From: CAYNRA01 sp046293395
Lineage (GTDB): Bacteria; Bacteroidota; Bacteroidia; Cytophagales; Spirosomataceae
DNA: 64,000 nt
NCBI GenBank assembly: GCA_046293395.1
Contig: JBKBOU010000004.1
Location: 1-64,000 of the forward strand
Direction of reading: 5' to 3'
Made by a program: the position numbers and the translations under genes
Notes under the pieces: model-generated
Told to the model about the DNA's origin: nothing
Seen by the model: the letters and a program-made list of their open reading frames with translations, nothing else
The model's database searches: none
Part shown: positions 24,068 to 33,446 of the stretch, piece by piece
Layout: every line of letters begins with the position of its first letter
Position numbering within the stretch: the stretch's first letter is position 1

Positions 24068-25027
24068 ATGCTTAGTAGAGTAGCCGAATCCGTCTATTGG
24101 ATGAACCGATATATGGAGAGAATTGAAAATTATGCCCGATTTGTGAGCGTAAATAGTAATTTGTCTCTCGATGCACCCGGTTTATTTGCAGAAGAATGGG
24201 AACCTTTATTGACGGCAACCGCCGACAATTACCTCTTCTACCAATATCACCAAGTCCCTACGCGTGAAAATGTCATTGAATTTATGACCTTTGACCAGCG
24301 AAATCCCAATTCTATTTTTAGCTGCTTATCCATGGCACGCGAAAACGCTCGGACAATCCGGGAGGTGCTTCCTAAAGAATTATGGGAACATCTAAACGGC
24401 TTTTATTTGCACCTCAAAGAAATTTCCAAACAAAAAGAAGAGGAACGTGTCTCGCACGATGCTTTGTATGAATTTATTAAAAAAGGAGCACAGCTGTTTT
24501 GGGGAATGATAGACTCCACACTCTCACGCGATGAAGGCTACCATTTCGGAAGGCTCGGCCGGTTTATCGAACGCGCCGACAAAACATCCCGATTTTTAGA
24601 TGTTAATTATTTCGCAATTCCCTCGCAAAGCCAAAAATCAGCTAGCCCACAAGAACTACTTATCTGGTCCGCAGTCTTGAAGTCTGTCAGTGCATTCAAT
24701 ATGTACAGACAAAAATACAAGTCAATGGAGCCCATACATCTTGTAGAGTTCTTGATATTAGATAAAATATTTCCAAGGTCTATTTATTACTGTATTCGCG
24801 AAGCAGAGCTGTCTCTGTATGAAATATCAGGCCGCCGCTTCCAAGACAGTTATTCAAATGAGGCAGAACGCGCCATCGGAAAATTACGGAATGCCATTGA
24901 GTTTAAGACCATTGACGAAATTTTCGAAGAAGGACTTCATGGCTACCTCGATGCCTTCCAACGGGCGAATAACCAAATAGGACAAGAAGTATTTGACCAA
25001 TACTTTGCCTGGAAACCCATTGAATAA
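24068..25027 (+). CDS. Alpha-E domain protein (DUF403)
   Basis: A 319-residue helical protein beginning MLSRVAESVYWMNRYMERIENYARF, the diagnostic N-terminus of the alpha-E family, and containing FGRLGRFIERADKTSRFLDVNY. Alpha-E proteins occur with circularly permuted ATP-grasp enzymes, transglutaminases and Anbu peptidases in a conserved operon thought to make and process a peptide or peptide tag. Here it is followed by Anbu and transglutaminase genes, but the ATP-grasp partner is not in the window. Confidence 0.88.
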   Translation: MLSRVAESVYWMNRYMERIENYARFVSVNSNLSLDAPGLFAEEWEPLLTATADNYLFYQYHQVPTRENVIEFMTFDQRNPNSIFSCLSMARENARTIREVLPKELWEHLNGFYLHLKEISKQKEEERVSHDALYEFIKKGAQLFWGMIDSTLSRDEGYHFGRLGRFIERADKTSRFLDVNYFAIPSQSQKSASPQELLIWSAVLKSVSAFNMYRQKYKSMEPIHLVEFLILDKIFPRSIYYCIREAELSLYEISGRRFQDSYSNEAERAIGKLRNAIEFKTIDEIFEEGLHGYLDAFQRANNQIGQEVFDQYFAWKPIE

Positions 25028-25082
25028 AAGGCTCTGGGTGCGCTTAATTATAAATAAATCATCAAATGGGGAGATAGTTACG

Positions 25083-25090
25083 TAACTTTG
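25083..25090 (+). promoter_or_regulatory. -7 element before the Anbu gene
   Basis: Consensus TAACTTTG about 35 bp before the chosen ATG at 25124, suggesting an internal promoter that separates the peptidase and transglutaminase from the alpha-E gene. Confidence 0.45.
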
Positions 25091-25123
25091 TCCACCAATA
25101 CCAAACCAAATGACGACATCAGT

Positions 25124-25849
25124 ATGACCTTCTGTTTAGGTGTAAAAGTTGAAAAAGGAATCGTTGCCATCGCAGATACCCGAATTACGTCTGGAAATGA
25201 AGTTTCCAACAAAAAAAAGGTGTTTGTCCACCAAGTGAAAAACCACTCTTTGTTTATCATGACTGCCGGGCTGCGGTCTGTGCGCGATAAAGCCATTACG
25301 TATTTTCAAGAAGTCTTGGATAACGAAGACAAACAATTTGATAAACTCTACAAAGCTGTAAATGCTTTCGGAGACCAAGTTCGGCGTGTGGCGAAAGAAG
25401 ATAAAGAAGCTCTCACAGGCGCTGGATTAAGTTTTGATTTATCGGCTATCGTCGGTGGGCAGTTAGAAAATGATAGCGAACACAAGCTCTTCTTACTCTA
25501 TCCTGAAGGCAATTGGATAGAAGTTACTGAGGGCTCGCCTTTTATCATCATCGGTAATTCAGGCTACGGAAAACCCATTTTGTATAGAAATATTCGGTTT
25601 TCAACTCCCATGGAAGAAGTACTCAAACTGGGTTTCTTGGCGTTTGATTCCACGCGGGTTTCTGCCAATGACGTAGATTTTCCGATAGATGTCATTCTCT
25701 ATGATAAAGATAGTTTCGCCATTCGAGAACATTCGTACGAAAAACACGATTTGGAGCATATTTCTTTCCAATGGAATGCCCTTCTGAACGAGTCCGTCAA
25801 GAAGTTACCCAATGATTGGATAGAACCTATTCTCCGTAAAAGTGAATAA
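25124..25849 (+). CDS. Anbu-type (ancestral beta-subunit) proteasome-like peptidase
   Basis: A 241-residue proteasome-fold protein starting MTFCLGVKVEKGIVAIADTRITSG. Removing Met would expose Thr as the N-terminal nucleophile, as in Anbu; the GLRSVRD and GNSGYGKPIL regions fit the family. The ATG at 25124 is chosen because the family starts with MT[YF]C; a TTG 36 bases upstream overlaps the -7 box. Anbu forms open helical rings, and its proteolytic activity is uncertain. It is three bases from the transglutaminase gene. Confidence 0.85.
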   Translation: MTFCLGVKVEKGIVAIADTRITSGNEVSNKKKVFVHQVKNHSLFIMTAGLRSVRDKAITYFQEVLDNEDKQFDKLYKAVNAFGDQVRRVAKEDKEALTGAGLSFDLSAIVGGQLENDSEHKLFLLYPEGNWIEVTEGSPFIIIGNSGYGKPILYRNIRFSTPMEEVLKLGFLAFDSTRVSANDVDFPIDVILYDKDSFAIREHSYEKHDLEHISFQWNALLNESVKKLPNDWIEPILRKSE

Positions 25850-25851
25850 AT

Positions 25852-26703
25852 ATGCACTTAGACATTACACATACACTTTCTTATACGTATTCTACGCCAG
25901 TTTCCTTGACGCCCCACACGCTGTACGTCATGCCGAAAGCATTGCCCAACCAGGAAGTACATAATTTTGAACTTACCATAAATCCTGTTCCGAATTTCTT
26001 GGTCAAAAATGTAGATGCGGAAGGAAATATTCAGCACATTGCGTATATAAATGAACCTTGTACTTCCTTGCATGTATGTGTACGTTTTCAAATGAGTACC
26101 CTCGATTTTAATCCTTTTGACTTTGTTTACTTTCCTTTTGAGGCCAAAGAACTACCGTTTAGTTATCCGGAAAAAGAAAAAGTATTGCTTAGTGCGTATC
26201 TAAATCAAGAACAAGTTACAACAACGATTCACCATTTTGCGCGGCGGCTTGCTGCTGAAAAAAATTGGATAACGGCTGATTTCTTGATGCACTTATCTAC
26301 ATATATTCGTGCTAATTTCGTATATGAAAAAAGAGAATTTGGCGCAGCAAATTCAGCGGAGAAAACGCTCCTTTCAGCCAAAGGAACATGCAGAGACTTT
26401 GCTGTATTGATGATTGCTACGTGCAAAGCATTGGGTATTGCGGCACGATTTGTGAGCGGGTATTGTTTTGGCTCCGAGTTGCAAGCTCACGAACTTCATG
26501 CTTGGGTAGAAGTGTTTTTACCCGGCGGAGGTTGGAGAGGATTTGACCCAACAGAAGGAAAAGCCGTGGATAAAAATTATGTGATGCTGGCAGCATCCGC
26601 TCAGCCGGAACTTATTAATCCCGTAACGGGTTCTTTTCGCTCCGATGTAGCCGCTATCTCAACATTGCAAGCAAACGTTCAGTTAGAACAAGTATATTCG
26701 TAA
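25852..26703 (+). CDS. Transglutaminase-like protease with N-terminal beta domain
   Basis: A 283-residue protein. The N-terminal bacterial transglutaminase-like beta domain opens with THTLSYTYSTPVSLTPHTLYV-type sequence. The catalytic core has Cys180 in GTCRDFA, His216 in ELHAWVEVF and Asp232 in GFDPTEG, a complete triad. Such proteins accompany alpha-E and Anbu and probably cut or form isopeptide or peptide bonds. No signal peptide, so cytoplasmic. Confidence 0.87.
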   Translation: MHLDITHTLSYTYSTPVSLTPHTLYVMPKALPNQEVHNFELTINPVPNFLVKNVDAEGNIQHIAYINEPCTSLHVCVRFQMSTLDFNPFDFVYFPFEAKELPFSYPEKEKVLLSAYLNQEQVTTTIHHFARRLAAEKNWITADFLMHLSTYIRANFVYEKREFGAANSAEKTLLSAKGTCRDFAVLMIATCKALGIAARFVSGYCFGSELQAHELHAWVEVFLPGGGWRGFDPTEGKAVDKNYVMLAASAQPELINPVTGSFRSDVAAISTLQANVQLEQVYS

Positions 26704-26733
26704 AATTCTATTCATTTATTTTATAAAAGAACA

Positions 26734-28149
26734 GTGACACTTATTAAATCAATTTCAGGAATTAGAGGAACAATCGGAGGAACGCCTTCTACAAATTTGA
26801 CTCCCCTTGACATCGTTAAGTTTGCAGCAGCCTATGGAACGTGGGTGAAAACACAACAAAGTGAGGAAAAAAAAGCTGAAAAACTAATGGTCGTTCTGGG
26901 GCGTGATGCACGTATTTCCGGACAAATGGTCAGTGATTTGGTCGCTTCGACGCTTATCGGCCTCGGGATTGACGTCATAGACTTGGGTCTTTCTACCACC
27001 CCAACTGTCGAAATGGCGGTCGTAGATAAGCAGGCGGCAGGAGGTATCATCCTTACAGCCAGCCACAACCCAATTCAATGGAATGCCCTCAAGCTACTGA
27101 ATAGCGCAGGTGAATTTATTGATGGAGACGCGGGAAATCAAATTCTTGAAATTGCAGACAAAGAAGAATTTACTTTTGCTGAAGTAAAACAACTCGGAAA
27201 AGTAACCAAAGACGAAGCTTATCTACAACAACACATCGAGAAAATCATTGCCTTGCCTTTGGTAGATGTTGAGGCTATTCGAGCGGCAAATTTTAAAATT
27301 GTTGTCGATGCCGTAAATTCATCAGGAGCCATTGCCGTTCCGGCTTTGCTAGAAGCTCTCGGTGTTCGGGAATGCCGTGTACTCAATGCAGAACCCAATG
27401 GGCATTTTGCACATAATCCAGAGCCTCTTCCAGAGAATATTCGTGAAATTTGTAGCGAATTAGTCAAAGGAGATTATGACTTGGGTATTGTCGTTGACCC
27501 AGACGTGGATAGACTTGCACTAGTTTGTGAAAACGGTGAGCCATTCGGCGAAGAATACACGCTCGTTGCAGTGGCAGATTATGTTTTGAGCAAGTCCTCG
27601 ACACAACCCCTGCGCACGGTTTCTAATCTATCATCAACTCTTGCGCTCAAAGATGTAACCGAAAAACACGGCGGTACGTACGAAGCATCGGCAGTAGGTG
27701 AAGTGAACGTGGTGAAGAAAATGAAAGAAATCGGAGCCATCATTGGTGGAGAAGGGAACGGAGGAATCATTTATCCAGAACTACACTACGGCAGAGATGC
27801 GCTCGTAGGCATTGCCTTGTTTTTATCCCATTTGGCACACTTTGGGAAGGCAGTCGGTTTCCTACGCAAAAAATACCCAAATTACCACATCGCAAAGAAA
27901 AAAATTGAATTAAGTGATGACGTGGACTTAAAGCATATCCTCCACGAAATCGAGAAAAAATATACCGGAAAGTACCCTGTCATTACTATCGATGGCGTAA
28001 AAATCCTTTTTGATAAAGAATGGGTGCATTTACGGGGGTCAAATACAGAGCCGATTATCCGTATTTATGCCGAATCCGAGATGGAAACAACAGCAGATAC
28101 ACTTGCCGATAAAATCATCGACGATATTCGTGTGTTGATGCACCAGTAA
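26734..28149 (+). CDS. glmM: Phosphoglucosamine mutase (GlmM-like phosphohexomutase)
   Basis: A 471-residue alpha-D-phosphohexomutase using a GTG start. It has SISGIRGTIGG at the N-terminus, the phosphoserine loop TASHNPIQWNALK, the metal loop DPDVDRLALV, the sugar loop GEGNGG and the phosphate site RGSNTEPIIRIYAES. GlmM converts glucosamine-6-phosphate to glucosamine-1-phosphate for UDP-GlcNAc. A phosphomannomutase or phosphoglucomutase role cannot be excluded by eye. It follows the transglutaminase by 30 bp but ends at its own terminator. Confidence 0.85.
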   Translation: MTLIKSISGIRGTIGGTPSTNLTPLDIVKFAAAYGTWVKTQQSEEKKAEKLMVVLGRDARISGQMVSDLVASTLIGLGIDVIDLGLSTTPTVEMAVVDKQAAGGIILTASHNPIQWNALKLLNSAGEFIDGDAGNQILEIADKEEFTFAEVKQLGKVTKDEAYLQQHIEKIIALPLVDVEAIRAANFKIVVDAVNSSGAIAVPALLEALGVRECRVLNAEPNGHFAHNPEPLPENIREICSELVKGDYDLGIVVDPDVDRLALVCENGEPFGEEYTLVAVADYVLSKSSTQPLRTVSNLSSTLALKDVTEKHGGTYEASAVGEVNVVKKMKEIGAIIGGEGNGGIIYPELHYGRDALVGIALFLSHLAHFGKAVGFLRKKYPNYHIAKKKIELSDDVDLKHILHEIEKKYTGKYPVITIDGVKILFDKEWVHLRGSNTEPIIRIYAESEMETTADTLADKIIDDIRVLMHQ

Positions 28150-28176
28150 AATAAAAATATTGGAATAGTCTAATGG

Positions 28177-28207
28177 AAAGCCACAAAGTTTATACTTGTG
28201 GCTTTTT
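28177..28207 (+). terminator. Rho-independent terminator after glmM
   Basis: Arms AAAGCCACAAG and CTTGTGGCTTT with a following run of T. Confidence 0.82.
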
Positions 28208-28386
28208 TTATGTATAAATTTAGAATTTAATTAAATCTTAACAATTCCTTAATCTTTGGTTTATATTAGACTTAACGAAAATTGTTGACTTTTGCGCCAC
28301 CAATAAAAACAGAAGTGCTGAAAAGCTGAACACGCTGGTTTTCCAGATAGGTATTTCTGAATTAATTACACCAATATAAACGAAAA

Positions 28387-29583
28387 ATGAAGTTATTCTA
28401 CTCCGCACTTGTGTGGCTAACTTTCTGTGTGCCTACTTTTTCCGATGCGCAGCAAACACAGAAAGCAGCCAATGTACTACCCAAATGGTACGACAAAATT
28501 TCTTTACGAGGATATACGCAAGTACGTTATAATCGACTATTTGAAACAAATCCCAATTTAAAATGTGACCAATGTGACCGTTCACTTGGAGATAACGGTG
28601 GTTTTTTCTTACGTCGTGGTCGTCTCATTTTATCCGGAAATGTATCTGACAGACTCTATGTATATATCCAACCCGACTTCGCTTCGAATCCTTCGAGTAC
28701 ATTCCAACATTCTTTCCAAATACGCGATGCTTACTTCGATTTGGCATTGGACAAAGACAAAGAATACCGCTTGCGCTTTGGGCAAAGTAAAGTCCCGTAT
28801 GGTTTTGAAAACATGCAGTCCTCCCAGAATAGACTAGCACTCGACAGAAATGACGCCTTGAATAGTGCCGTAGCCAACGAGCGTGATTTAGGGGTTGTGT
28901 TTTATTGGGCACCCAAAGAAATCAGAGAAAGATTTGCGTACTTGGTTAGTAGCGGGCTGAAAGGTAGCGGTGATTACGGTGTTATTGGCGCAGGTTTATA
29001 CAATGGGCAAACAGCCAATAACCAAGAGCAAAATAACAATTTGCACAAAGTTTTGCGGGTAACGTATCCGTTTAAAATTCCTTCAGGTCAAATTATAGAA
29101 ACTAGCTTGCAAGCATATCAAGGCGAATTTGTAGTTCCGGTAAGTGCTAAAAATGAAGTTGTAGATAGAAATTTTACAGATGAACGTATCGCAGGGACAT
29201 TAGTGATTTATCCACAACCTTTGGGGCTGCAAGCTGAATACAATGTAGGAAATGGGCCAGCTTTTGACCCAGAGCTGATGCGCACAACATCGCAAAGACT
29301 AAAAGGGGGGTATGTTCAAACGATGTATCGTCTCAAATTAGACAATAAAGAAGTTATTCCGTTTGTAAAGTATCAATTCTATGACGGCGGAAAAAAATTC
29401 GAAATAGATGCACGCAGTTACCGAGTTCGTGATTTAGAAATTGGGGTAGAATACCAACTCAACACTTACTTTGAATTGGTTGCGTTATACATGATTTCTG
29501 ACCGAACCTTCGAAGATTATACACGACCAGATAACCGACAAAAGGGGAGAACGCTGCGTTTGCAAGCGCAGTTTAATTTTTAA
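28387..29583 (+). CDS. OprP/OprO-type phosphate-selective porin family protein
   Basis: A 398-residue outer-membrane protein with a signal peptide (ends near SDAQ) and the porin O/P pattern: SLRGYTQVRYNRLF, FFLRRGRLILSGNVSDRLYVYIQPDFA and RFGQSKVPYGFENMQSS. A final strand, RTLRLQAQFNF, ends in Phe as outer-membrane barrels do. Bacteroidota use this family for many anions, so phosphate is not certain. It is convergent with the protocatechuate operon, and a leader of roughly 90 nt precedes it. Confidence 0.82.
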   Translation: MKLFYSALVWLTFCVPTFSDAQQTQKAANVLPKWYDKISLRGYTQVRYNRLFETNPNLKCDQCDRSLGDNGGFFLRRGRLILSGNVSDRLYVYIQPDFASNPSSTFQHSFQIRDAYFDLALDKDKEYRLRFGQSKVPYGFENMQSSQNRLALDRNDALNSAVANERDLGVVFYWAPKEIRERFAYLVSSGLKGSGDYGVIGAGLYNGQTANNQEQNNNLHKVLRVTYPFKIPSGQIIETSLQAYQGEFVVPVSAKNEVVDRNFTDERIAGTLVIYPQPLGLQAEYNVGNGPAFDPELMRTTSQRLKGGYVQTMYRLKLDNKEVIPFVKYQFYDGGKKFEIDARSYRVRDLEIGVEYQLNTYFELVALYMISDRTFEDYTRPDNRQKGRTLRLQAQFNF

Positions 29584-29591
29584 ATAAGATA

Positions 29592-29630
29592 CAAAGACCC
29601 TCTGTATTTTCCAGATGGTCTTTGTCTTTT
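29592..29630. terminator. Terminator between the porin and the pca operon
   Basis: Arms CAAAGACC (29592-29599) and GGTCTTTG (29617-29624) followed by TCTTTTT, between two convergent genes. Confidence 0.65.
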
Positions 29631-29650
29631 TAGAAGATGACGGAGGTTTC

Positions 29651-30859
29651 TTAAACGCGCTCAATAATGACAGCGTAGCCCATCCCGACACCAATACACA
29701 TGGTACATAAAGCATATTTCTTCTGTCGTTGATGTAATTCTAAAACAGCAGTTTGTATCAATCGTGTTCCTGACATACCGAGTGGATGCCCCAGCGCAAT
29801 AGCACCTCCATTTGGATTTACGCGTGGGTCGTTGTCATCTAATCCAAGTGCGCGTGTACAAGCGAGAGATTGGGCTGCAAATGCCTCGTTTAACTCGATA
29901 ACATCCATATCTTGCAAGGTAAGTCCTGCTTTTTTCAGCGCTTTTTGTGTTGCAGGCACAGGTCCAATTCCCATGATTCTTGGCTCTACACCTACAACTG
30001 CTGAAGCAACAATGCGGGCTTTCGGGGTAAGCTGATGCTGTAAAATACCTTGCTCTGAAGCAATGAGCATCGCGGCAGCGCCATCGTTTAATCCAGAGGC
30101 ATTTCCTGCTGTCACTGTGCCTCCTTCTTTCCGGAAGGCAGGACGTAACTGGGCAAGTTTTTCCAATGTAGTGGAGGATTTGATAAATTCATCGTTGGAA
30201 AACCAAAGCGACTCGCCTTTTCTTTGTTTTAGTTCAACGGCAACAATTTCGGGTGCAAAACGCCCTTTTGCCTGTGCCTGTGCTGCTTTTTGTTGTGAAC
30301 GGAAAGCAAACGCATCCTGGTCTTCTCTGGTAATTTGGTACATGTCTGCTAGGTTCTCAGCAGTTACACCCATGGCATCTGTTCCATAAAGGGCATGAAG
30401 TGCGGGGTTCACAAAACGCCATCCGAAACTAGAGTCGAATAACTGAGAGTCATTACCAAATGCTTTGGAAGGCTTGGACATCACCAAAGGGCCGCGCGTC
30501 ATGTGTTCCATACCGCCAGCTATCATAATATCTGCATCGTCTGCCTTGATGGCACGATTGGCATGGACGACTGCCGACATGCCAGAGGAGCAAAGCCGGT
30601 TGACTGTCTCGCCCGGAACGCTGTAAGGTATTCCTGCTAAAAGTAACGCCATTCGAGCGACATTTCGGTTGTCTTCACCTGCTTGATTGTGACAACCTAG
30701 TATGACGTCGTCAATGGCATCAGGAGCCAAACTTGTTTGTCGGGCAAGCAGTTCTTTCAGAGGAATAGCCGCCAAATCGTCTGCCCGAATAGGAGAAAGA
30801 CTACCACCAAAACTACCAATTGGCGTACGAACAGCATCTATAATGAAGGATTCTTTCAT
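29651..30859 (-). CDS. pcaF: 3-oxoadipyl-CoA thiolase
   Basis: A 402-residue thiolase with VNRLCSSGMSAV around the nucleophilic Cys, NGGAIALGHPLGMSGTR with the catalytic His, and CTMCIGVGMGYA with the second Cys. It cleaves 3-oxoadipyl-CoA with CoA to succinyl-CoA and acetyl-CoA, the last beta-ketoadipate step. The start at 30859 gives the family N-terminus MKESFIIDAVRTPIG; an upstream frame overlaps the transferase gene. A general acetyl-CoA acetyltransferase would look similar, but position at the end of the pca operon argues for PcaF. Confidence 0.88.
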   Translation of the reverse strand: MKESFIIDAVRTPIGSFGGSLSPIRADDLAAIPLKELLARQTSLAPDAIDDVILGCHNQAGEDNRNVARMALLLAGIPYSVPGETVNRLCSSGMSAVVHANRAIKADDADIMIAGGMEHMTRGPLVMSKPSKAFGNDSQLFDSSFGWRFVNPALHALYGTDAMGVTAENLADMYQITREDQDAFAFRSQQKAAQAQAKGRFAPEIVAVELKQRKGESLWFSNDEFIKSSTTLEKLAQLRPAFRKEGGTVTAGNASGLNDGAAAMLIASEQGILQHQLTPKARIVASAVVGVEPRIMGIGPVPATQKALKKAGLTLQDMDVIELNEAFAAQSLACTRALGLDDNDPRVNPNGGAIALGHPLGMSGTRLIQTAVLELHQRQKKYALCTMCIGVGMGYAVIIERV

Positions 30860-30873
30860 GTGTTTATCGTTTT

Positions 30874-32226
30874 TTATGCGTTCGTTAATTGAATATGAAA
30901 CGGAGCGCTCGTTTTGGCTTTTACTTCGTCCAAGGTAGCGCCTGGCATTAATTCGAGAAGCGTGAGTTGACCCTCTGGAAAGGCAAAAACAGCCAAATCT
31001 GTGATAACAGTATGCACTACGCCCGAGGCGGTTAAGGGAAGTGTACAAGATGGGACAATCTTACTTGAACCATCCGGATTGGTATGCGTCATGGTGATTA
31101 CCAGCCTTTTGGCTCCTTTGGCAAGATCCATTGCACCGCCTACACCAAGCAAAGGCTTTCCTGGAACTGCCCAGTTGGCTAAATTGGCGGAGGCATCAAC
31201 CTCCAAACCACCCATAATGGCGACGTCAATATGTCCACCACGTATCATGGCAAAAGAGTCTGCGCTGTCAAAATAACTACTGCCTTTTAATGCTGTAACA
31301 GGGATTTTACCCGCATTGACAGGGTAATGCATGGCTCCACCTCCATCTGAAGGAACGGGGCCAACGCCCAACATGCCATTTTCAGTATGCAATATAATGC
31401 CGTGTTCTTCTGTGATGAGGTCCGCGACGAGTGTTGGAATACCAATGCCCAAATTAACGACATCTCCCTTTTTCAACTCTGCCAATGCACGTTTCGCCAT
31501 GTTCATCCGGGAATCATCTACTTTTTTCGAAGAAGATACCGAAGCCGAGCTACCAAGGTCTTCCAAAGTCAGGGTTGCTTGAACCAAATAATCTACGTAA
31601 CACCCCGGCGTATGTACAAATTCAGGGGCAATTTCACCGACGGGAACAATTTCTTCTACCTCTGCCACTACAATATCTGCCGCAGTTGCCATGGCTTTAT
31701 TGAAATTTTGTTCAGTCATTCGATACTGTAAATTACCAGCTGTATCCGCTTTCCATGCACGTACAAAGGCAATATTTCCACGAATCCCTTCGATAAATAC
31801 TTGTTCTACCCCGTGTATAATCTTGGTTTCCCGCCCAGCTGCAATCAATGTTTGTGCGGATGTAGGCGTGTAAAATCCGCCAATTCCCGCTCCACCAGCT
31901 CTAAGGGCCTCGGCAAGTGTTCCTTGTGGTAAAAGTTCGTAGGCAACGTCTCCTGATTGAGCCGCTTTAACTGCATCTGGGTTTGAAGTAAAAAAAGAGC
32001 CAATCATTTTTTTGATTTGGCCATTGCGCAGCAAACGTCCACCGCCCATGCCTACTTCACCCACATTATTGCCAATGAATGTGAGATTTCCCGTGCCTAA
32101 TTCAGCCAATGCGTGCATTAAATGAACAGGATTTCCGGTCATGCCGAAACCTCCCTGCAAAATGGTATCTCCTTCTTTGACAAGCTGAGCTGCTTCCTTT
32201 GTTGTAATAATGGGTACTTGTTTCAT
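30874..32226 (-). CDS. 3-oxoadipate CoA-transferase, fused alpha and beta subunits (PcaI-PcaJ)
   Basis: A 450-residue protein in which an alpha-type domain (ILQGGFGMTGNPVHLMHAL, IGNNVGEVGMGGG) precedes a beta-type domain (VNLGIGIPTLVADLI, then HTENGMLGVGP with the catalytic Glu). A roughly 15-residue linker rich in Ser and Lys joins them. It moves CoA from succinyl-CoA to 3-oxoadipate. The genes are usually separate (pcaI, pcaJ); fused forms exist among related oxoacid CoA-transferases. It lies 14 bp before pcaF. Confidence 0.87.
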   Translation of the reverse strand: MKQVPIITTKEAAQLVKEGDTILQGGFGMTGNPVHLMHALAELGTGNLTFIGNNVGEVGMGGGRLLRNGQIKKMIGSFFTSNPDAVKAAQSGDVAYELLPQGTLAEALRAGGAGIGGFYTPTSAQTLIAAGRETKIIHGVEQVFIEGIRGNIAFVRAWKADTAGNLQYRMTEQNFNKAMATAADIVVAEVEEIVPVGEIAPEFVHTPGCYVDYLVQATLTLEDLGSSASVSSSKKVDDSRMNMAKRALAELKKGDVVNLGIGIPTLVADLITEEHGIILHTENGMLGVGPVPSDGGGAMHYPVNAGKIPVTALKGSSYFDSADSFAMIRGGHIDVAIMGGLEVDASANLANWAVPGKPLLGVGGAMDLAKGAKRLVITMTHTNPDGSSKIVPSCTLPLTASGVVHTVITDLAVFAFPEGQLTLLELMPGATLDEVKAKTSAPFHIQLTNA

Positions 32227-32249
32227 CTGAATAGTAACAAAATAGTTAA

Positions 32250-33446
32250 TTATAGGGTAGCAAAAGAAGAAAAAGGTAGTCCAACGTAATTTTCGGCAAT
32301 TGTTGTGGCATACGACTCTGAAATACCGATGTAGTCAAATTTAGCACGTTGCAAATGGTATTGGAAGGAACCATGCTCTGCTTGTTTATGGAAAAGCGTT
32401 GTCATGAAGTTCGAAAAATCTTGCGCTCTCCAAATCCGTTGCAAAGCAATTTTTGAATAATTATCGAGTTCATTCGTCGATTTATCTTGGTAGAAAGCTA
32501 CGAAACCATCCACGAGATGCTTGACGTCTGCAATCGCGAGATTGAGGCCTTTTCCGCCAGTTGGAGGAACAATATGGGCCGCATCGCCAGCCAAAAATAG
32601 TTTTCCTGCTTGCATATTGTCTGTGAAAAAACTGCGCATAGGCGTGATTCCTTTCTCAAAAATGGGGCCTCTTTTTAACTCCCAACCCGGTGTACCCAAG
32701 CGAATTTCAAGTTCATCCCAAATTTGTTCGTCTGTCCAGTTTTCAACTTTATCATCGTTGTCCACCTGAATATACAAACGACTTACCTCCGGAGAACGAA
32801 GGCTGCTCAAAGCAAATCCTCTTTCGTGGTAGGCGTAAATGAGTTCTTCTGAAGACGGTGCAACGTTTGCTAAGATACCTAACCAGCTAAACGGATACGT
32901 TACAGAAAATTCGTTGAAGCTATCTTTCGGTAAGCTTTTTCTGCCAATTCCATGAAAACCATCACAGGCTGCAATGAAATCACAGTGAATAACGCCAGCT
33001 TCGCCGTTGTGGATAAAATGAATTTCGGGTTTTCCGTCTAAAAAGTTGACGAGTTCTTTTGCTTCGGCTTCAAAATAAATTTCACCACCGCCTTCAATCC
33101 AGGCACCTACTAAATCTTTTACGACTTCTTGTTGTCCATAAATAGTAATATTTCTACCGCTTGTTAAGTCGCCAAAAGGTACACGGATGCGTTCCCCATC
33201 AAAGCTCAAATAGACACCGTCGTGGCGATGCCCTTCTTTGTGCAATCGTTCAGCAAGCCCTAATTGCGTGAGAATATCCACCGTATTTTGCTCTAAAAGT
33301 CCAGCACGTACACGCGCTTCGATATACTCACGACTTCTGTGTTCGATGATGACGGAGTCAATTCCGTGGCTTTTTAGCCAATGCGCGAGGGTCAAACCAG
33401 CAGGGCCGGCACCAATAATTCCAATTTGAGTACGAATGGTTTTCAT
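32250..33446 (-). CDS. pobA: 4-hydroxybenzoate 3-monooxygenase
   Basis: A 398-residue flavin monooxygenase, near the usual length of about 394. It has the FAD motif IGIIGAGPAGLTLAHWLKSHGID, the EHRSREYIEARVRAGLLEQ segment typical of PobA, the DG motif CDGFHGIGRKS, and LFLAGDAAHIVPPTGGKGLNLAIADV. It hydroxylates 4-hydroxybenzoate to protocatechuate with NADPH or NADH and O2. The start at 33446 overlaps the previous gene by four bases. This enzyme joins the upstream alkylphenol operon to the pca steps. Confidence 0.93.
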   Translation of the reverse strand: MKTIRTQIGIIGAGPAGLTLAHWLKSHGIDSVIIEHRSREYIEARVRAGLLEQNTVDILTQLGLAERLHKEGHRHDGVYLSFDGERIRVPFGDLTSGRNITIYGQQEVVKDLVGAWIEGGGEIYFEAEAKELVNFLDGKPEIHFIHNGEAGVIHCDFIAACDGFHGIGRKSLPKDSFNEFSVTYPFSWLGILANVAPSSEELIYAYHERGFALSSLRSPEVSRLYIQVDNDDKVENWTDEQIWDELEIRLGTPGWELKRGPIFEKGITPMRSFFTDNMQAGKLFLAGDAAHIVPPTGGKGLNLAIADVKHLVDGFVAFYQDKSTNELDNYSKIALQRIWRAQDFSNFMTTLFHKQAEHGSFQYHLQRAKFDYIGISESYATTIAENYVGLPFSSFATL

